From: Setophaga petechia
Taxonomy: Eukaryota; Chordata; Aves; Passeriformes; Parulidae
Length of the DNA: 64,000 nt
Direction of reading: 5' to 3'
NCBI GenBank assembly: GCA_024362935.1
Contig: JANCRA010000014.1
Location: forward strand, 4,607,001-4,671,000
Positions 49,458-62,600 of this stretch are shown one piece after another (positions within the stretch are counted from its first letter, which is position 1; every line of letters starts with the position of its first letter). A model generated the notes under the pieces. It did not search any database and had not been told where the DNA came from. It saw only the letters and a list, made by a program, of their open reading frames with translations. The position numbers and the translations under genes are program-made.

Positions 49458-49678
49458 GGAGCAGGGGGTGGGGCAGAGAAAGGGGACTCTGTTTAAAGCT
49501 TTGACATAATCTCACTTACCCTTGGCATCAGCAAGGAGCAGGAGCCTTCCTTTCCTTACCTTTCATTCTTCCTGCCTGACAGCTCCACCTTCTGAACAAT
49601 GTGCTGGCTGGATAATGATTGACAGCACCAGGAATGGACATGATGTAGCAAGCACTGGCTCCAGGAAAAGATTAACTG

Positions 49679-49713
<35 letters not shown>

Positions 49714-52499
49714 TTAAAGTACACTTTCCTCGACAGTGAGAAAAGGAGCAGTTTCTTTTATGAGGAATACTTGGGCTTTCCTGCTTAAAAATCTTAGTGT
49801 GTCGTTTCAGTGGAACTGGTTTATGATGGGCAGTGACAAAAATGAGTCAGGCCAGGGTTATTTAATCTCTGGAACACAAACTGTCTTGGGCTTTATCACT
49901 CATGGATAACCCTCCTCTTTCAACAAAAAGCCCGAAATTACCTTCTCTGTTTTAGTGCCCACCTTTGCCTATTTACCTACTCCACATTCAGTAAATTGAC
50001 ATTCAGGGGGGCTGGGAGCAGATGATGGCTGGTTTGCCACGAGGGGCACTTTGTTAGGTGAGCAAAGGTAGCACACCTGAGCCTGAGTCTTCAGCTAATC
50101 TCCAGTGATGACACCCACCTTGGTTTTGGCAGCAATCACTGGCTTGATAGCCACAGCAAGTTGTGTGTGGAGGGAAAAAGTAATCAATTAAATATATTAA
50201 AGAGATTTAATATCTACTGTGCTGTGTTCTGGAAGTTATTTAAACAATAAATAAAAAAATTAAAAGCCAGCCAGCCAAAGGGATTAAGATACAAATTAGC
50301 CATGCATATTTACCCCTGTTTAAAAATCCCTGGTGAATGATTTGAGAGACAAGCCTTCCACAGACCCAGCTAACATGATGTAGCTGGTTTGCTAAGACAA
50401 TGTGGTGCTGCTCTATCTGATTTCAGACAGGAAAAATGGAAGTGCCTGGTGCAAACGTGACATGAAACAGAGCACATTCCCATTCCATTATGCCTTTGGG
50501 CTTTAAGGGATTACAGATCTGTTGAATATACACTTTTCCAGCCAATGAAAATGCTTACATACCCCTGCAGGTAGTTTACACCAGACATTAAGTCACTTTC
50601 TTAAAGAAACATCACCGTCAAGGTCTGCCCATCATTCATTGCTCTTGTGAACACTCACACACCCATCCTCCCACCAGTGCACAAAAGGAAAAATATTTTC
50701 ACTTCTTTTGCCATTTACTTCTGCTTTTATTGGCATGCTGATCTTGAGGTCAGCTATTCCTTGCTGTCCATTAAGGAATCTTCTTAAATATTCTCCTGGA
50801 GAATTTTGTTCTCTCCACTATTGGTCTTTGTCACACAATTTAGATGATCACAAATGTGCTGGCATTTAGAGCATGAGCTCTCACACTTGAGGGTACAGAC
50901 AGATGGAGCTTTTCCATAGTGTGCTGAGGGGCAGAAGTGATCACCCCCAGCCTGATGCTTGCCCTGGCTCCCCTCAGCCTGTGGGGATGAGGCAGAGCTG
51001 GCCAAGGGGTGGCCACCATGGCTGGGGGCTCCATGAGACTCCCCCCCTGCTCCAATCTCACTGAAATGTGCTTTGTGCTCATGCACAGCCCCTCCCTCAG
51101 ACCCAGCTGGCAGGGTGGGGAATATTTGGAAAGCTGAGGGTGCCACATGCACTCCTTGTACACCCACCCATTGTGGTGCAGGGACACAGGATCTGTCTGC
51201 ACCCACACCCTGCAGAACAGCTGATTTGGCAGGACTGATTCTGCCTGAATCAATGCTCAGTTTATCATTTTGAAATAAAATACAACCACTGAAGGCTTCC
51301 TTTAATGAGAAGTTGACCATGCGTTCACCCAGGTGGGTGAATAAAATTCCACGTAAACGTGTAGATGATACACAGCAGAAAGGAGGTTATGATCTAAAAC
51401 TAGCTGGAAAATGCTAGCATGGAGTACCCACTTCACAAAGCCTCTCCACTTCCCTGACACCAGCAATGACAGATTGCTGCTTGAGGATTTTTCAGCACAA
51501 TTTTGCCACAAGGTAACTTCTATCATCCTGTGCCAACTACTCATCCTGAAAAACACCTACTTTTCTCTTTACACTTTTGAGATGTCTCCAGCTCTAAAAG
51601 CTGTACAGAAACCCAGGATTGCCATTGAGTTTACATTATTATCTATTTCTCTCTACCATGCTTACTCATGCTATGAATATACACCATTATCTCACCTTCT
51701 CCTTATAGTTTCCTGGAAAAAGGAAGGCTCCTCCAAATTGTCAGGATTTTGCATCACCATGACATCTCTGTTCCAACAAGAATGGATTTAAGTGAATTGA
51801 TGTGGGGCTAAACTCACCCTACCCTTGCCAGGACAGTTCTTTCTTCCAGGAGAAGAGAGATGGCTTTTCAGAGCCCCCTCATAACTCAGTGCCCTGTTCT
51901 TTTATTCCATGGCAAGTACAGAGTCTGCACTGAAGCCTGGACCCTGACTCCAGAGTCAGTCCATGCCAGTGGCAAAAAGCAGCAGAGAAATGATCCTGAG
52001 CATCCTCCTGGCAGCTGGGCCATTGCTGGCCCTCACTGAGCACTTTGTTCCTGATACTTCTCCTGGGGATTTTGCAGATCTCACATGTGCCCTACCACCT
52101 AAATCTCTTCATGATACATGGTGACTCTGGGCAGCCAATATCCAATGGCAAAAGAAGATGGCTTTCCTGGAGAACAATCACTCCATGGTAATCAGCAACA
52201 TGAACAGCCAGGCTCTGAAAATTCAGCTTGTCTTCCTTCAAATCCTACAACACCTTACCTGCTGCAGTGTCCCTGTCCCCAGAACACAGCAAGGACACCC
52301 TCCAGTGTGTAGGATCTTTATGACAGATATCAAATTGTTGACTCCACACTCCCATTCTGGAGCTAAATCACTTCTTCACAGACATTCTCTTACGTCCTTC
52401 CTATTTCTTGAAGCTTTTGTCCTCTCATACTGTTTTTCAGCATGATGGATGCAGCCTGTGCTTTTGATTGCTTTCTTAACATGAAAAATAAAAGGGCAG
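49458..52499. other. HSD17B2 upstream region, no gene recognised
   Basis: A (TA)14 microsatellite lies at 49683-49711. The rest is A/T-rich with no supported exon. The expected head-to-head neighbour SDR42E1, known from mammals, was not recognised here. Confidence 0.45.
49683..49711. repeat. (TA)14 microsatellite
   Basis: An uninterrupted run of TA units about 230 bases upstream of the HSD17B2 TATA box. Confidence 0.95.
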
Positions 52500-53400
52500 A
52501 AGAAAGGTTCAGGTTCCCCAGTTCCTTTGAAATGTGGTGAAGCTGAGCCTGGTCACAACTTCTTTGAAATACACCACCAAACTCTTTCTTGGTTTTTCCT
52601 TGGTAATGAGATCTCTTTTGTCATAGCTTTTCATGGCTCCCCTTAGATTTCAGTGATTTTCCTGATGTTTATAACTTTTTCAAGCCTCTCTGACTTACCA
52701 GCATAGTAGAAGCTTCCAGTTCAACCACAAGGTTTTCAGGCATGTCTTTGTTACCTCATCCTGCATTGTTTTTCAATTCTTTGGCACTTTTCCCATGGGT
52801 TTTCTTTGCACTTTCCAGTAATTTACTAGTCAGTATTTTTTCCTTTCAGCACTTTCCTTCAGCCAGAAGTGCCATGTGTCATACCCAATAGCTGCTGTCC
52901 CAACTGCAAACAAGTGATATTCTTCTGTCCCAAGTGGAACATCAATTTCACTGTCTAGAAGCATGAAGCACTTTTTCTATGCTTCCAATTTGTGTTTCAG
53001 CTTTCTCTGCTAGTCACAGATCTGTTTTTCATTTCAGGTTATAATTTCCCACAGAACTCTTCAATTTACTGTTTTGTTTTGCCTGCTGATTCAGGCTTTT
53101 TCAGCTGTGGTTCCTGAGAGCTCCTGCTCCCTGTGCTTCTTGTTCTTTTGTGGCTTGGGTCAGGGCTCTGTGTTTCAGGTTCTGTAGGGAGGTTCTGCTC
53201 TACGAGGTTTTTCCTGGAAAATAATTTCAGCATAAAACAGGTCGGAATCTGTTTCAACAAATGAGTCATTAAGCAAGAAAGAAACAGTATTCTAGTGATT
53301 AAGTACATATAGGACCTGTAGGGAAAAAAAATTACTTACTTTTATTGCTGTAGCTTCTGAGAGAACATAAACACCTTCATACATTTGGACTTAATGAACA
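52500..53400 (-). pseudogene. Possible degenerate coding stretch of unknown identity
   Basis: On the minus strand several protein-like runs occur in different frames: a 48-codon run after the acceptor TTTTCCAG at 53214 (containing SHKRTRSTGSRSSQEP), a run with DSEIDVPLGTEEYHLFAVG at about 52855-52965, and a short one containing MPENLVVELEASTML just before a perfect GTAAGT. A second GTAAGT donor lies at 53334-53339, after a frame ending SEATAIK. Stops and frame changes separate them, so an intact gene is unlikely. I recognise no family. It could equally be chance in an A/T-rich region. Confidence 0.25.
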
Positions 53401-56400
53401 TGAACACTTGTCAAGATGTCACTTGTGGATGCAGAAAGTGTTGAACTTCCTTAAACAAAATTCATTTGGGCAAACAGATTTTCCTCTTATAAGTTCTGCA
53501 GAGCTCCTGTACAAAGGTCAAGATAATCCTCTTCTTTCAGCCTGTTCTCTCTTCATGCACTCAACTTGAAGCACAAGAATTGTCCCAGTAAAGACAACAA
53601 AACCATTACTCTGCCTAAAGCTAGAAATGCAGCCAAGTACCTTTGTGAATTAAGATCTCTGAACTCACAGGCATAAACTGAATTAAAGCAAAAAAGGATT
53701 ATGTACAAGTGAAAATGAAGCTGTGCAATCTCTCCTTTGTCTTCAAACTGTTTGTTTAATAGACCCTTAGGGAAAATAATTCCTGTCAAATAAAGTGTAT
53801 ACCTATTAAAGAAAAGTAAGAAATATCTTCTACCTCTAAGCTGCTGGAGATTTTTTTTTTAGAAATATAATAATCATAAATATTGTAAATTCAGATATAG
53901 ACAATAGATCCTGAAGATCTTCTCTTGGCAGTGAACAAAAAACTGTGGCACATCATTCCTCAAATTCAATACTAACAAAAGACAATAATAATAACAACAG
54001 CAACAATAACAACAATTTCCTCAGCTAAATCTCCCATTATTTTCTCAAATGGAAAAAAGAACCTCAGAGTGAAGAATGTCTGTACTGATGGCAAATTTGG
54101 ATCTGTAAATTAAGCCAAGGGCTGTAAGCTCTGCCTCAGTATTTACAAGAACTCTAATCAACCTTTGTTAATTTCCTGCAATAGACAAAACATCAGAGAA
54201 ATCATTAAAATTATGAGCACTCCTTTGTATGGGCAAGGGAGGTTCTCCCCCTGAACCCTCCAGACATCCATGTACCTCTGGGCTTTCAGGAAGAGCTAAA
54301 AGGGGATTGCACTCTTTCCAAAATAAGTCATTTTTATCAACCCAACTGTGATTCTTTTCCAAGAAGAGGACAGAATCAGAAAACCTAAAGGCAATTAGGC
54401 ACTCTTTAGGAAGTTAGCCAAGAATCATCTCCAGGTTATCCTCATGAGAAATTACACTTGCTTGCCTTTTTTCTGTCATCCAGTAACATGAAACCATTTT
54501 CAGAAAACCATCAGTGAGAGAAGATACCACTTTACTGTAGTGCACTTCTCTCACAGCACAGACTGTTCCCTAAAATTTCCTCTGGTATATTCAGAGTAAC
54601 AACCCAGCCCTGCCTAGGACAGAGCACAGCACAGTGCTGCCTCAATAAATGAGAAATAAAGACATAAGCTGTACTCTCAACAGGAAGTTTCGTTTGTTTT
54701 TCCAACTAGATTTTCATTATATCTCCCTATTCCCTTCCCTTCTCTGCAGCTTTGCCTCTCTGAATTTAGTGGCAGCATCTCAGCATCTCTGTGCTCAGAA
54801 CACAAAGGATTTCCACATTTTCATAGCCCACAGCCTGATCATTTCTTTGCAGGTGCTTCCTGAAAAGCAAATGCAGTTTTGCCTGCCTCACTTCTGATGC
54901 TGTGCCCTAACCACAAGTCATACCAACCATATCTACATCAGATAAAAACCACACTTTGCATCATCTTTCTGTAACTGTTCCTCCTGCATGCCTTCAAACA
55001 TTGGCAGGTTGGAGACACATCTGGTTTACATCCAGCCTTTTCCATTCCATCTTAATAACAGACCACAAAAAGTTTTCAAACATTTAGGTATTATCTATGC
55101 AAAAGTCACATAATTTTGGTGCAGTTAAATTTATGAATAGCAATGTAAATATGGAGGTAAACCCAGAAAATTAGGCAAGTATGGTAATCAAAAGTCTGAT
55201 TAAAGCACGTGTGGACAAAGAGAGACTCTCTCAAAGAGTCCCTTTGAAGTGAGGGGGGATTTACAACATCACCAGCATAACTTGTCATTCACTGTAGATA
55301 GTGACAACATTTAAAATGAATCACACACAACTGAGAGCCCCAGAACATGTCTGGGCTTTGATTCTGCAAAAGGGATGAAAGGAAATGGGTGGCAGCATCT
55401 CCCCATTGTCATTTGGGTTATTAACAGAGCACATCTGCCACGTGCCTTCCCTCCACCTGCAAACTCTTAAAAACATCTCCTCCTCTCAGCAGTGGAATTT
55501 GCTTATTTTTAGATTTTCCTCAGAGTTACATCAGGCAGCCTTTGAAATGAAAAACGAGCCATGATTCAAAAAGCATGAAGCAATCAGCCATGACAAAGTG
55601 TCACCTGCCCCCAGCGCTCTCTGTCTGCTGTCACTTGAAGGACAAGCCCCTCACTTCCAAAGGCTGCAGCCATGGATTTTTCCTGTTGAGGAATTGTGAC
55701 CTCACTCTGTGTGTAAGCAATGGCTTACATTACTGCTGTGATTGAGTGCTATGTACTGGATGTCCCTGATTTCCCCTTCAGAGCTGAGATCTGAAGGACG
55801 TTCCCATTCCTGACATTTTTGTGCTGCAATTGTGTTCAAACCTTGTCAGGAATGACTCAGTGACAGATGATCCTGCCATGGAGCAGGGGGAGCAAGGACC
55901 CCTCAAGGTCCCTTTCAGGATCTGGGGGGTTTGATGGTTCTGTGGCAGGCAGCATTTTAGCTAAATGGTGTTTTTCCTCTGGGCAATCCACTGACTATGG
56001 AAAATCTGTGTATTCAATGTTATTTTTTGTTGGTTTGCTTCCCTTTATTACATTGTCCATCTTAAACATATTTTTATCATTCAGCAACCTTTACCCTGGC
56101 TCAAAAACTGTTTGGATGTAAGCAAATTTAATCCCATTAAAATCACCATGACTATCCACTCATCAAACTATACAGATGATTTAATAGGCTGCTGAATGAC
56201 AGTCCTGAGACCCATTAGGCCTAAATAGTCCCCAAGAGCCCAAACTCACAGACACTTATGCACATTCTTAAAAATAAACACAGATATTCACATGCAAGTA
56301 AAGAAAGAAATATTCACAGCTATGTTTTTAAACATGCACACCTGCAGAATTAGAGCCTGCCTTAAAAACCTTCTCCACCTAGATTTGAGATATGATAACT

Positions 56401-59400
56401 GATTCATGCAAATGAACCTACACCATAAAACTATTTATTTCTACTTTCCAGGTGACACAACTAGCAAATGCAACTTTAAAATTAACTTCTCTGACTTTTA
56501 AAGTTGGTATTAAAATATTGTCAGGCTCCAGGTGGAGGTCATTCCCAAACAGGCACAGATTCTATGGGGATAAGTCAGCACAGACACTTCAAAATAATCA
56601 TTCCTTGTAAGAGATCCCTTCCTGAGCTGTGCAGAGCTCGTAACTTGTTTTATTAATAGTGTAAATTATCGCTTCACTTTTATTTTTTAATTTCAAAACT
56701 GTTTTTAACAATATATATGGCAGCCTGAGGGCAAACGTCTCTCTTGGAGGCATGGAAACTCTGCTGGAATCACTAAGGGTTAGGCAGGCGTAGCTTCAAA
56801 GGCAGATTTGGGACCTATAACATTAATTCATCCACCAAATGGAGCTCCAAAATCCATTAAGGAAAAATAACTAGTAACCATCTGTCTTTATTCATCAGGC
56901 TGAAAGCAGTTAATCAAACCTAGTGGACATTTTTACTTTCTTCTTTCTCTCTCAACAGCTTTGAACACAGATGCAGCCTTTCCATAATTAAGTTGAGCAT
57001 TGTGGCTCCTAGACAGATTAATTCTGGAGAGCTTGTCAAAAATGTCAGATGGCAGACAGGTTCTGTGTCTTGTCCCTGGGATTTCTGGGATTTTTATATT
57101 TATATCTACATATATGGGCAGATTCAGAACACAGTTATTAAAATTAATAACCCTTTATAATTCTTAACCCATTCTCTATAATGTGGTGGAGATTTTCTCT
57201 CTCTGTTAGGGATGCAAGTCAGGATAGGACCTCAGCAGTGAGCAAATGGAACTGAGCTGAAATATGGGACGCAAATGGACACCAGAAGGGAAAAACTTTT
57301 GCTCACCAGTGAACCTCACTTTTAACTGAGGGGCAAAAAGTTCTGTAAACACATTGACAGTGTCCTGAAACAACATCAAGGTGTTCCAGATTACAGGAGT
57401 TCCATTCTAACAGGCTGGAATTTCATTAAACAGCTCATGTCTAAGAGCTATTCCAGGCACATGCTTTCAGGAAAGTTCTGAGACAATTTCTATCAACTTT
57501 AAAAGGATACACACAAGTACCCAAGGAGGCTTTTAGTTCTCAATTACTTTTAACAATGAGCTCTTATGTGGGTTTCATTCCTTTTTTCTGACTTCTAATA
57601 TTTTAAAGCAGAGAGCATATCCAATTCTTAAGGATTTTATGTTACCTGTTAAATATTATGTTTTTTCAATTTAAGTCTACAGTCAAATTTATGGACTGAA
57701 GCTAGGATTTAAAGACCCTAGGAGTAATTTTTGCTTCCTTCAAACTGGGTTTTTAAAGAAAGTAAAAGATCACATCAAACACATCTTCGTGCTGATAAAA
57801 TAAGAATTTCAATGTCATATAAAAGTCCAAAGTTTCAAAGTTCTTACCATTATAACTGGTTACAAAGAAGAGTTGGTTACCATTCCATTTGATAAAATAA
57901 TGCAGCTTGAAAATGAGATGTGCCAGATAATGAGAGATGGTCTCAGAGAAAGCCACTCAATGACTGAAGCAGAGACAGGTGGGGAGGTTTTCCAAGCAGC
58001 CTTTAAAACTGGACCACAGGAAGTACTGAGGCAGATCAGCAGATATTGATCAGACTTAACTAGTAAAATTCAAACTAAATTTAAAAAATTATATGGAGTA
58101 TGTTTGTATCCTTAGCAGTTTAATTTTCCCTTCGCATGTTTAGTTGCTGATAACTGATTCATCCTCAGTCTTCTGTCCCCACAGTTAAATTAAAATGGCA
58201 AATGGAAATGAGGCATCCAACTACATGTGGAAAAGTGGGGGAGAATTAAGAATTAACCTCTAGATACCAGACTCTACAGCAGAAAATAAAGAAAGAGGTA
58301 TTTTGAAGAAAAACTCAGCAGGCACAAGCTCTCTTTCAAGGGCGCTTCTTTCCACCAGAATATTTAACCACTTAGTTGTCACAAATGCTCCAAGATGTGA
58401 ATACCATTCCCACAGAACATATCAATGAGCTGAAGCAGAGAGATCATCTTCTGTTCAGTGAAAAATCCCAGCTGAGAACTCCTGGATCATGGCTCTCAGT
58501 CCTGTGCTCAAACACTCAGGGATCAGCCTGATGGGAAGCACACACAGGCTACACCCCATCAAAAAACACTTCACAGACATCACAACAAAGGTCAGCTGAC
58601 AGTTGTGTTGGAGATGCTGATACAGAATTTCTCTGGAAAATGAGAAAAAGTAAAAAGATGGTCAGCTGAGAAAATCCAAAGTGGGTAGTGGAGACTGGAA
58701 GGGCTCTTCAGAAAGGTGTCAGAGAGAAGTGGAAGAAATGTCTACATATGTAAATGGGCAGATACAGGTGGGGAAAAACTTGCTTTTACAGAGAAAGACA
58801 AGGAAAGAAGACATTATTAATCCATGGGAATCATGCCAAAAGCATGAATTAAAATGTTATTGTACGAAGATTTTGCCCATGGCCAACTGTAACTATGACA
58901 CACCTGGCCTCAGTGTTGTAACTCACAAAGTGTTTCTTACACACAAGACAATTCTCTTCTATCTACTTAACTGATGTTATCATCCTCACTTGGTTCATGT
59001 CTGTTATCAGAAACAAAATTTCAGTATTGATAAATCCAAGCACAGTTACTGAAGATAACTAAATTTTAAAAATGACAGGAGTTTTAAAATGCTGAAGGTG
59101 AGGCTCTTCCTACTCTTTTGAAGGCACAGACCGTTCAAACTTGAACCAACCTGCCAACAAAACAAGTCTCAAATCCAAGATCTTCAGTGAGGCACAACCT
59201 GTACCTGCATTGCAGCAGAGGCACATTGGGCTGGAATTTATGGACAAAGCAGCAGGGAGAGCTAATCCAGGCAAGGCTCCTAGGAGTGCTGTTCTGCAGA
59301 ATTGCTACAGGTTCTGTCCTGAACACTGCCTCAGTTTCACAATTCTGGGAGGATTCTTTGCACCCCACTCTTACCTCTTCTATCACCTTTCCCACATCTT

Positions 59401-59568
59401 CTTTGCTCCAAGTCTAGCTGGAAGGAACCACCCACTGTGTCCCTTCTGAGAACAGAAGTTCCACGAAAAACTTTGGATTTAACCAACAGAGGTCAGAGTG
59501 GAGATACCTCACACACGGAAGAAGTACAAACCTGAGTCTCAGGTGAGTATTTTTAAGGGCTAAGAACC
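53401..59568. other. Intergenic or intronic, no gene recognised
   Basis: A/T-rich sequence with an (AAT/AAC)-rich tract at about 53983-54016. A minus-strand frame at 57753-57956 contains a plausible donor (ATAATG|GTAAGA at about 57842-57848) but no family match. Confidence 0.4.
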
Positions 59569-59608
59569 ACAGAATCATTTAGGTTGGAAAAGACCCCCTA
59601 GGATCATT
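59569..59608 (-). mobile_element. Short CR1-like 3' end fragment
   Basis: The plus strand reads CAGAATCATTTAGGTTGGAA followed by AAGACC, a pattern typical of the reverse complement of CR1 3' ends. Only about 40 bases are recognisable. Confidence 0.5.
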
Positions 59609-62600
59609 GGATTCATGACAGAAATTGGTAACATTGGAGTTTTTAAAACTGGAACTTTACACTCTGTGAAATTCTGTGAGCATGTTAAACAGCTACTGCA
59701 ACCTCATGAGGCTAAAGCACAATCCAGCCTTGTACACACCTGCACAAACAGGACTGCATTCTACAAATTATCCATGAATGCAAAAGTTCAGTTTACAGTA
59801 ATGCCAGACAAAAAATAAAGAGGGAAATACAAAGATTTCTAATGAAAAGGGGAGAAGTGGCAACAATTCTTTTCATCCATTCTTCTGAATGCCATCACAT
59901 GCTTGGGTTTGTGCTGCTATAAATATGTCCTTTTGTAATCTCTAAAATGCCAGAGAGCACAGAAAGCTTTTATAAAATCAGTATTTACAGGAAAGGATCT
60001 TGAAGACTTAGATGAATGGTGTTAAAGGTTTACATTTGATACCTCACCTGCAAGAGAACAGTTCAACTACTAAAAGAGTCAAAATTGGACAGCTCCATCA
60101 CCCAGAGACTTCAGAGAGTGCAGCTGAAATACAACAGTCATAACTCAAAGGCTGCAGATGCAGCCACAGAACACAAGCACCAAAGGGGGGAAAAATTACT
60201 CTGACAACTTTGCTTAGAGTGCTGCTGTGAAGCCTTCAGCATGAGGCACAAAACAAGCTCCAGCTACTTCATGTGAACTATACTCTGTAGTACTCACATA
60301 CATATGTTTAATTTAGCCTTGATTTATACTCTAAATATTTCTCTATTTATTTCACAAAGGAAGAAAGTAAATTAAAAGTTTGTAACATACAGCACCTTCA
60401 CCCCAAGATATCAACACAGCACCTTCACCCCAAGATATCAGCACTGATAATCACTTCAGCTGTTATGGTCAGAAGCACCAAGCAGCCAAATTGTTCAAGA
60501 AATTCAGTAACCCAAAAAATCTAATCATTCTAATTTGAAGAAGTCTGAATTCTGGAACTCAATAATGATGTAATATTACACCAGGACTACCTGGGAAAAC
60601 TGGATTTGGTGGCAGCAAATGTTAACTTTCTACAGTGTAATCTACAGGAGATGGAGCCCTGCCTCCTTGCTCAGCCCTGCTTGGACTGCTTCTCTTTGTA
60701 CCAGAGATAATGGGGGAGTTTCCAACCAAAATGGGAAGAAGGACTGTAGCCTGTTCTCACTAGGGACATCCCAAATTTGAAATTTTGATCAAGTTAATAA
60801 ACTTCAGGACACCAGGGGAAGCCCATCATGAACAAAACCCTTGCTCACATGGCAAAAGCAGAGCGACCCATTTGCACACAAGACACAGGGAGTTTGGCTG
60901 CACAAGATATTCTTACTGACACCTCCAAACTCTGAGTCATTTTGGTTTCCCAATTACAATTATGGAAGGCATTTTCTTCATAAACAGATGAAACATGATG
61001 GGAGGTGGGATGGCTCTGCCTGATAAGCTAATAATGTGCATGCTGTTGAAGGGTGATTAACTGCCTGATTGAGCTGATGCCTGCTCCTAGCACAGATTAC
61101 CTTTATTTAGAGCAGAAGGGAAAGGAGCCAGGACCAAAACTACACAGGAAACACAAATGGTGAAATCTGCTGGCTTTGCCATTAACAATATGGCACTGAA
61201 GGGATTCTCAGTGGCCACTCAAACTGCTTTCACAGGCTTTCACAGAGCAATTTTAAAAAGGGCAAAGGAGTTCAGGCAATGTAAAGTCAAACACTTGGGG
61301 AAAGAACTGCACCAGAAAATGTTTTCTCTTGGTGTGAAAACAACAACTGCTAAACCAGGCTTTCCTTGCCTTTTTTTTTTTTCTTTTTTGGTAACTTGAA
61401 GATTACGTATTCAACTTGAGAAACCTTCATTATACAAGAAAGCCAATTACTAGAACATGTTGTTCCTCTAAGTCATCTAGAAGAACATTTCAGCTTATGC
61501 AGTTCCTCCATAATGTGTTTGATGTTTGATTCTTCCATGATCCTATGATGAATGAAGAATTAAGCTGATGTATGACTGGAATTAATCCAGTGCTTTCCAC
61601 TGGCACAAATTCTGTTTCTATGGGCTGGATACTCTCTGAAAGACATTGAAGCAGCACTTCAAATGCAAAGCTCCTTCAGAACTGTTTCACCATAAGAATC
61701 AAAGAAAAAATCAGATATTTTAATTCCCTCGTTATTCAGATCTTGCTTCTCCTTCAAGAGATGCAAAAAATCAAAATTAGTTATAACCTGATGCTGCACC
61801 CAAAACTTCTGCCACAAGAAGAAGAAAATTAGAAGCAAGAATAACTTGCAGTAAATTACTGTAAGTTATAGCACACCTCCAGTTGAATGAATCCCACTTT
61901 CTTTGTGTTATCATTCCAGGATAAAACATGTCCAAATAAGGCTTTTGAACAGAAAAAAAAATGCATGTTATAACTATCTCATCTTTGTAACATCAGTAAT
62001 TTTCCCCCCTTTTAGAGTTATTGGATTTATTTTGTTTTGACTAAGTGCTTTGAACCTTCAAAATTTTTGGTTCTGAAAAAATCCCTTTTAAAGGAAAACT
62101 CAGGCTTGTGTCAGAATCTCTTATCTTGAAATAGCTCAGAATAGGGTCACACATCAGGCCATGATAAAATGCTTCTGAATTCTGCAATCATTAGTTTTGT
62201 GGAACAGAATAAATCAGTATCAAAGATACACAAGAGTGTGGTGCTCTTGCAAACACCAAGATGCCATTAAGGAAGCCTTATGGAGGTTATCTTGCTCAAG
62301 CACAGCTGAAGCAAGACATTTTGTCTTCTTTTGAGCTTGTTTTCCCCCACTTCCCCTACTCTTACCTAATCTTTCCTCTGCAAAATTATGTAATTTTTGG
62401 AATATTTTCAAGGTCATGACAGAACTAAATGGCAGTAACATTTTTTAAGCCAGTGTCCTGATTTCATGCAGCTCTCAGTGCCTGAAAATGGGAGACCACA
62501 GCCCAGACCTTGAACACAGAACCAGGAATATGAAAGCACCAGGGGTGTGAAGACAGAAAACATTTCTTCAGCAAATACACTTCCTTTCCCCCTCATCAAG

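Noticed and set aside
57753..57956. Possible exon with a GTAAGA donor on the minus strand
   Set aside because: The frame has a stop just after the best acceptor, and the peptide matches nothing I know.
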